Shown: piece by piece, positions 5,134 to 6,179 of the stretch
Layout of the letters: each line of letters opens with the position of its first letter
Numbering within the stretch: position 1 is the first letter of the stretch
Source: Coriobacteriia bacterium
Lineage (GTDB): Bacteria > Actinomycetota > Coriobacteriia > Anaerosomatales > SLCP01
NCBI GenBank assembly: GCA_007125735.1
Contig: SLCP01000142.1
Coordinates: 1-6,179 of the forward strand
Direction: 5' to 3'
Length of the DNA stretch: 6,179 nucleotides
Notes under the pieces: model-generated
What the model saw: the letters and a program-made list of their open reading frames with translations, nothing else
Told to the model about the DNA's origin: nothing
The model's database searches: none
Position numbers and translations under genes: made by a program

Positions 5134-6179
5134 ATGTCAGAGGTGATGAACCTGGCCCTCCAGGCGCGCAAGGCCGCGGCGCGGCTCGGTACGACCTCCA
5201 CCGAGCAGCGGAACCGCGCGCTCCTCGCGATGGCCGGCGGCCTCATGCACGCCCAAGACGAGATACTGGCGGCCAACGCGAAGGACATGGAGGCGGCGCG
5301 CGCCAAGAACGTCGCGGCCTCACTTCTCGACCGCCTCGAACTCGACCCCGGGCGCTTGAAGTCGATGTCGGAGGCGCTCAAGGCGCTTTCGCTCCTGCCC
5401 GACCCGATCGGCGAGATCGTCGAGGGACACACGCTTCCCAACGGCATCCAGCTTTCGCAGGTGCGCGTGCCGCTCGGCGTCGTCGCGATGATCTACGAGG
5501 CGCGCCCCAACGTCACCGCGGATGCGGCGGGACTGTGCGTCAAGACGGGTAACGCCGTGATACTGCGCGGCGGCTCGCTCGCCGTACACTCGAATCTCGC
5601 GCTCACGAAGGTGCTTTCGAACTCCGCTGCCGGTGCAGGGCTGCCCGCAGCGTGCGTACAGAGCATCGAGTCTCCCGAGCGTGAGGCCGCAGAGGAGCTC
5701 ATGGGCTTGCACGGCCACATCGACGTGCTCATCCCGCGGGGCGGCGCCGGGCTCATCAGGAACGTCGTGGAGAACGCCAAGGTCCCCGTCATCGAGACAG
5801 GGGTGGGCAACTGTCACGTCTACATCCACGAGGGCGCGGATCCAGAGATGGCTCACCGCATCGTCGTGAACGCCAAGTGCCAGCGCCCCGGGGTATGCAA
5901 CGCCGCCGAGAGCCTCATCGTCGACGAGGCGGTCTACGAGCGGGTCCTCCCGCCGATCCTCAAGGAGCTCGAGAGCAACGGCGTGACGATCGTCGCCGAC
6001 GACAAGGTACGCGCTCTCGGCGCCGTCATGCGCATCGAGCATGCGACCGAGGAGGACTGGGCGACCGAATACCTCGACCTCAAGATATCGGTGAAGGTCG
6101 TCTCCGGTCTTGATGAGGCGATCAACCACGTCAACACCTACGGCTCCAAGCACTCCGAGGCGATCGTGACCGGCGACTA
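5134..6179 (+). CDS. proA: Glutamate-5-semialdehyde dehydrogenase (gamma-glutamyl phosphate reductase), 3' end missing
   Basis: Catalyses the NADPH-dependent reduction of glutamyl 5-phosphate to glutamate 5-semialdehyde, which cyclises to pyrroline-5-carboxylate, the second step of proline synthesis. The frame opens at ATG 5134 (MSEVMNLALQARKAAARLGT) and stays open to the window edge, giving 348 complete codons; the family is about 415-430 aa, so some 70 residues lie beyond. It belongs to the aldehyde dehydrogenase superfamily. Visible family blocks are VRVPLGVVAMIYEARPNVT at 110-128, KTGNAVILRGGS at 137-148, IPRGGAGLI at 200-208, VPVIETGVGNCHVY at 217-230 and QRPGVCNAAESLIV at 250-263 with the catalytic Cys255. 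HVNTYGSKHSEAIVTGD at 332-348 lies at the edge. AAGGGG at 5121-5126 is a ribosome binding site 7 nt before the start. It is co-directional with proB and probably in the same transcript. nadD is a common next gene in actinobacteria but is not visible here. Confidence 0.96.
   Translation, partial: MSEVMNLALQARKAAARLGTTSTEQRNRALLAMAGGLMHAQDEILAANAKDMEAARAKNVAASLLDRLELDPGRLKSMSEALKALSLLPDPIGEIVEGHTLPNGIQLSQVRVPLGVVAMIYEARPNVTADAAGLCVKTGNAVILRGGSLAVHSNLALTKVLSNSAAGAGLPAACVQSIESPEREAAEELMGLHGHIDVLIPRGGAGLIRNVVENAKVPVIETGVGNCHVYIHEGADPEMAHRIVVNAKCQRPGVCNAAESLIVDEAVYERVLPPILKELESNGVTIVADDKVRALGAVMRIEHATEEDWATEYLDLKISVKVVSGLDEAINHVNTYGSKHSEAIVTGD

Noticed and set aside
4554..6153. Long minus-strand open frames opposite proB and proA (4554-5447 and 5320-6153)
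   Set aside because: They are antisense to well-conserved proB and proA coding sequence. Their composition is typical of GC-rich shadow frames and no domain is recognisable.

Overview
The window is a compact, GC-rich, single-strand stretch of bacterial chromosome holding six genes, all on the + strand: the 3' part of an RNase G/E gene (1-1404), rplU for ribosomal protein L21 (1477-2073), rpmA for L27 (2156-2410), obgE for the 50S-assembly GTPase (2556-3965), proB for glutamate 5-kinase (3967-5073), and the 5' part of proA for glutamate-5-semialdehyde dehydrogenase (5134 to the window edge). I see no mobile elements, CRISPR arrays, tRNA or rRNA genes. The long reading frames on the minus strand are shadows of these genes.

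The order RNase E/G - L21 - L27 - Obg - ProB - ProA, with strong G/C bias at third codon positions, fits Actinomycetota. The RNase has the short RNase G-like architecture, without the long extensions of Streptomyces or Mycobacterium RNase E, so a deeper lineage such as Coriobacteriia is my best guess. That placement is inference. L27 lacks the cleavable N-terminal extension found in Firmicutes, and no prp/ysxB gene lies between rplU and rpmA, which argues against Firmicutes.

Functionally the left two thirds concern RNA and the ribosome: an endoribonuclease for rRNA/mRNA processing, two large-subunit proteins and the GTPase that acts on the assembling 50S subunit. The right third carries the first two steps of proline synthesis from glutamate. 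A good sigma70-type promoter (TTGACG, 17-nt spacer, extended TGcTAGAGT) lies just after the RNase stop codon and probably drives rplU onwards. obgE and proB are separated by 1 nt, so the proline genes appear to ride on the ribosome-assembly transcript.

The most unusual item is L21. After a normal core of about 103 residues it continues with a Lys/Ala/Pro linker of about 60 residues and ends in a compact C-x9-C-x10-C-x2-H motif that looks like a small zinc-binding knuckle, nearly doubling the protein to 198 aa. The second item of note is a strong 14-bp RNA hairpin followed by a smaller one in the 145-nt gap between rpmA and obgE; these could tune expression of obgE and the proline genes relative to the ribosomal proteins. 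The rest of the window looks like ordinary core genome.
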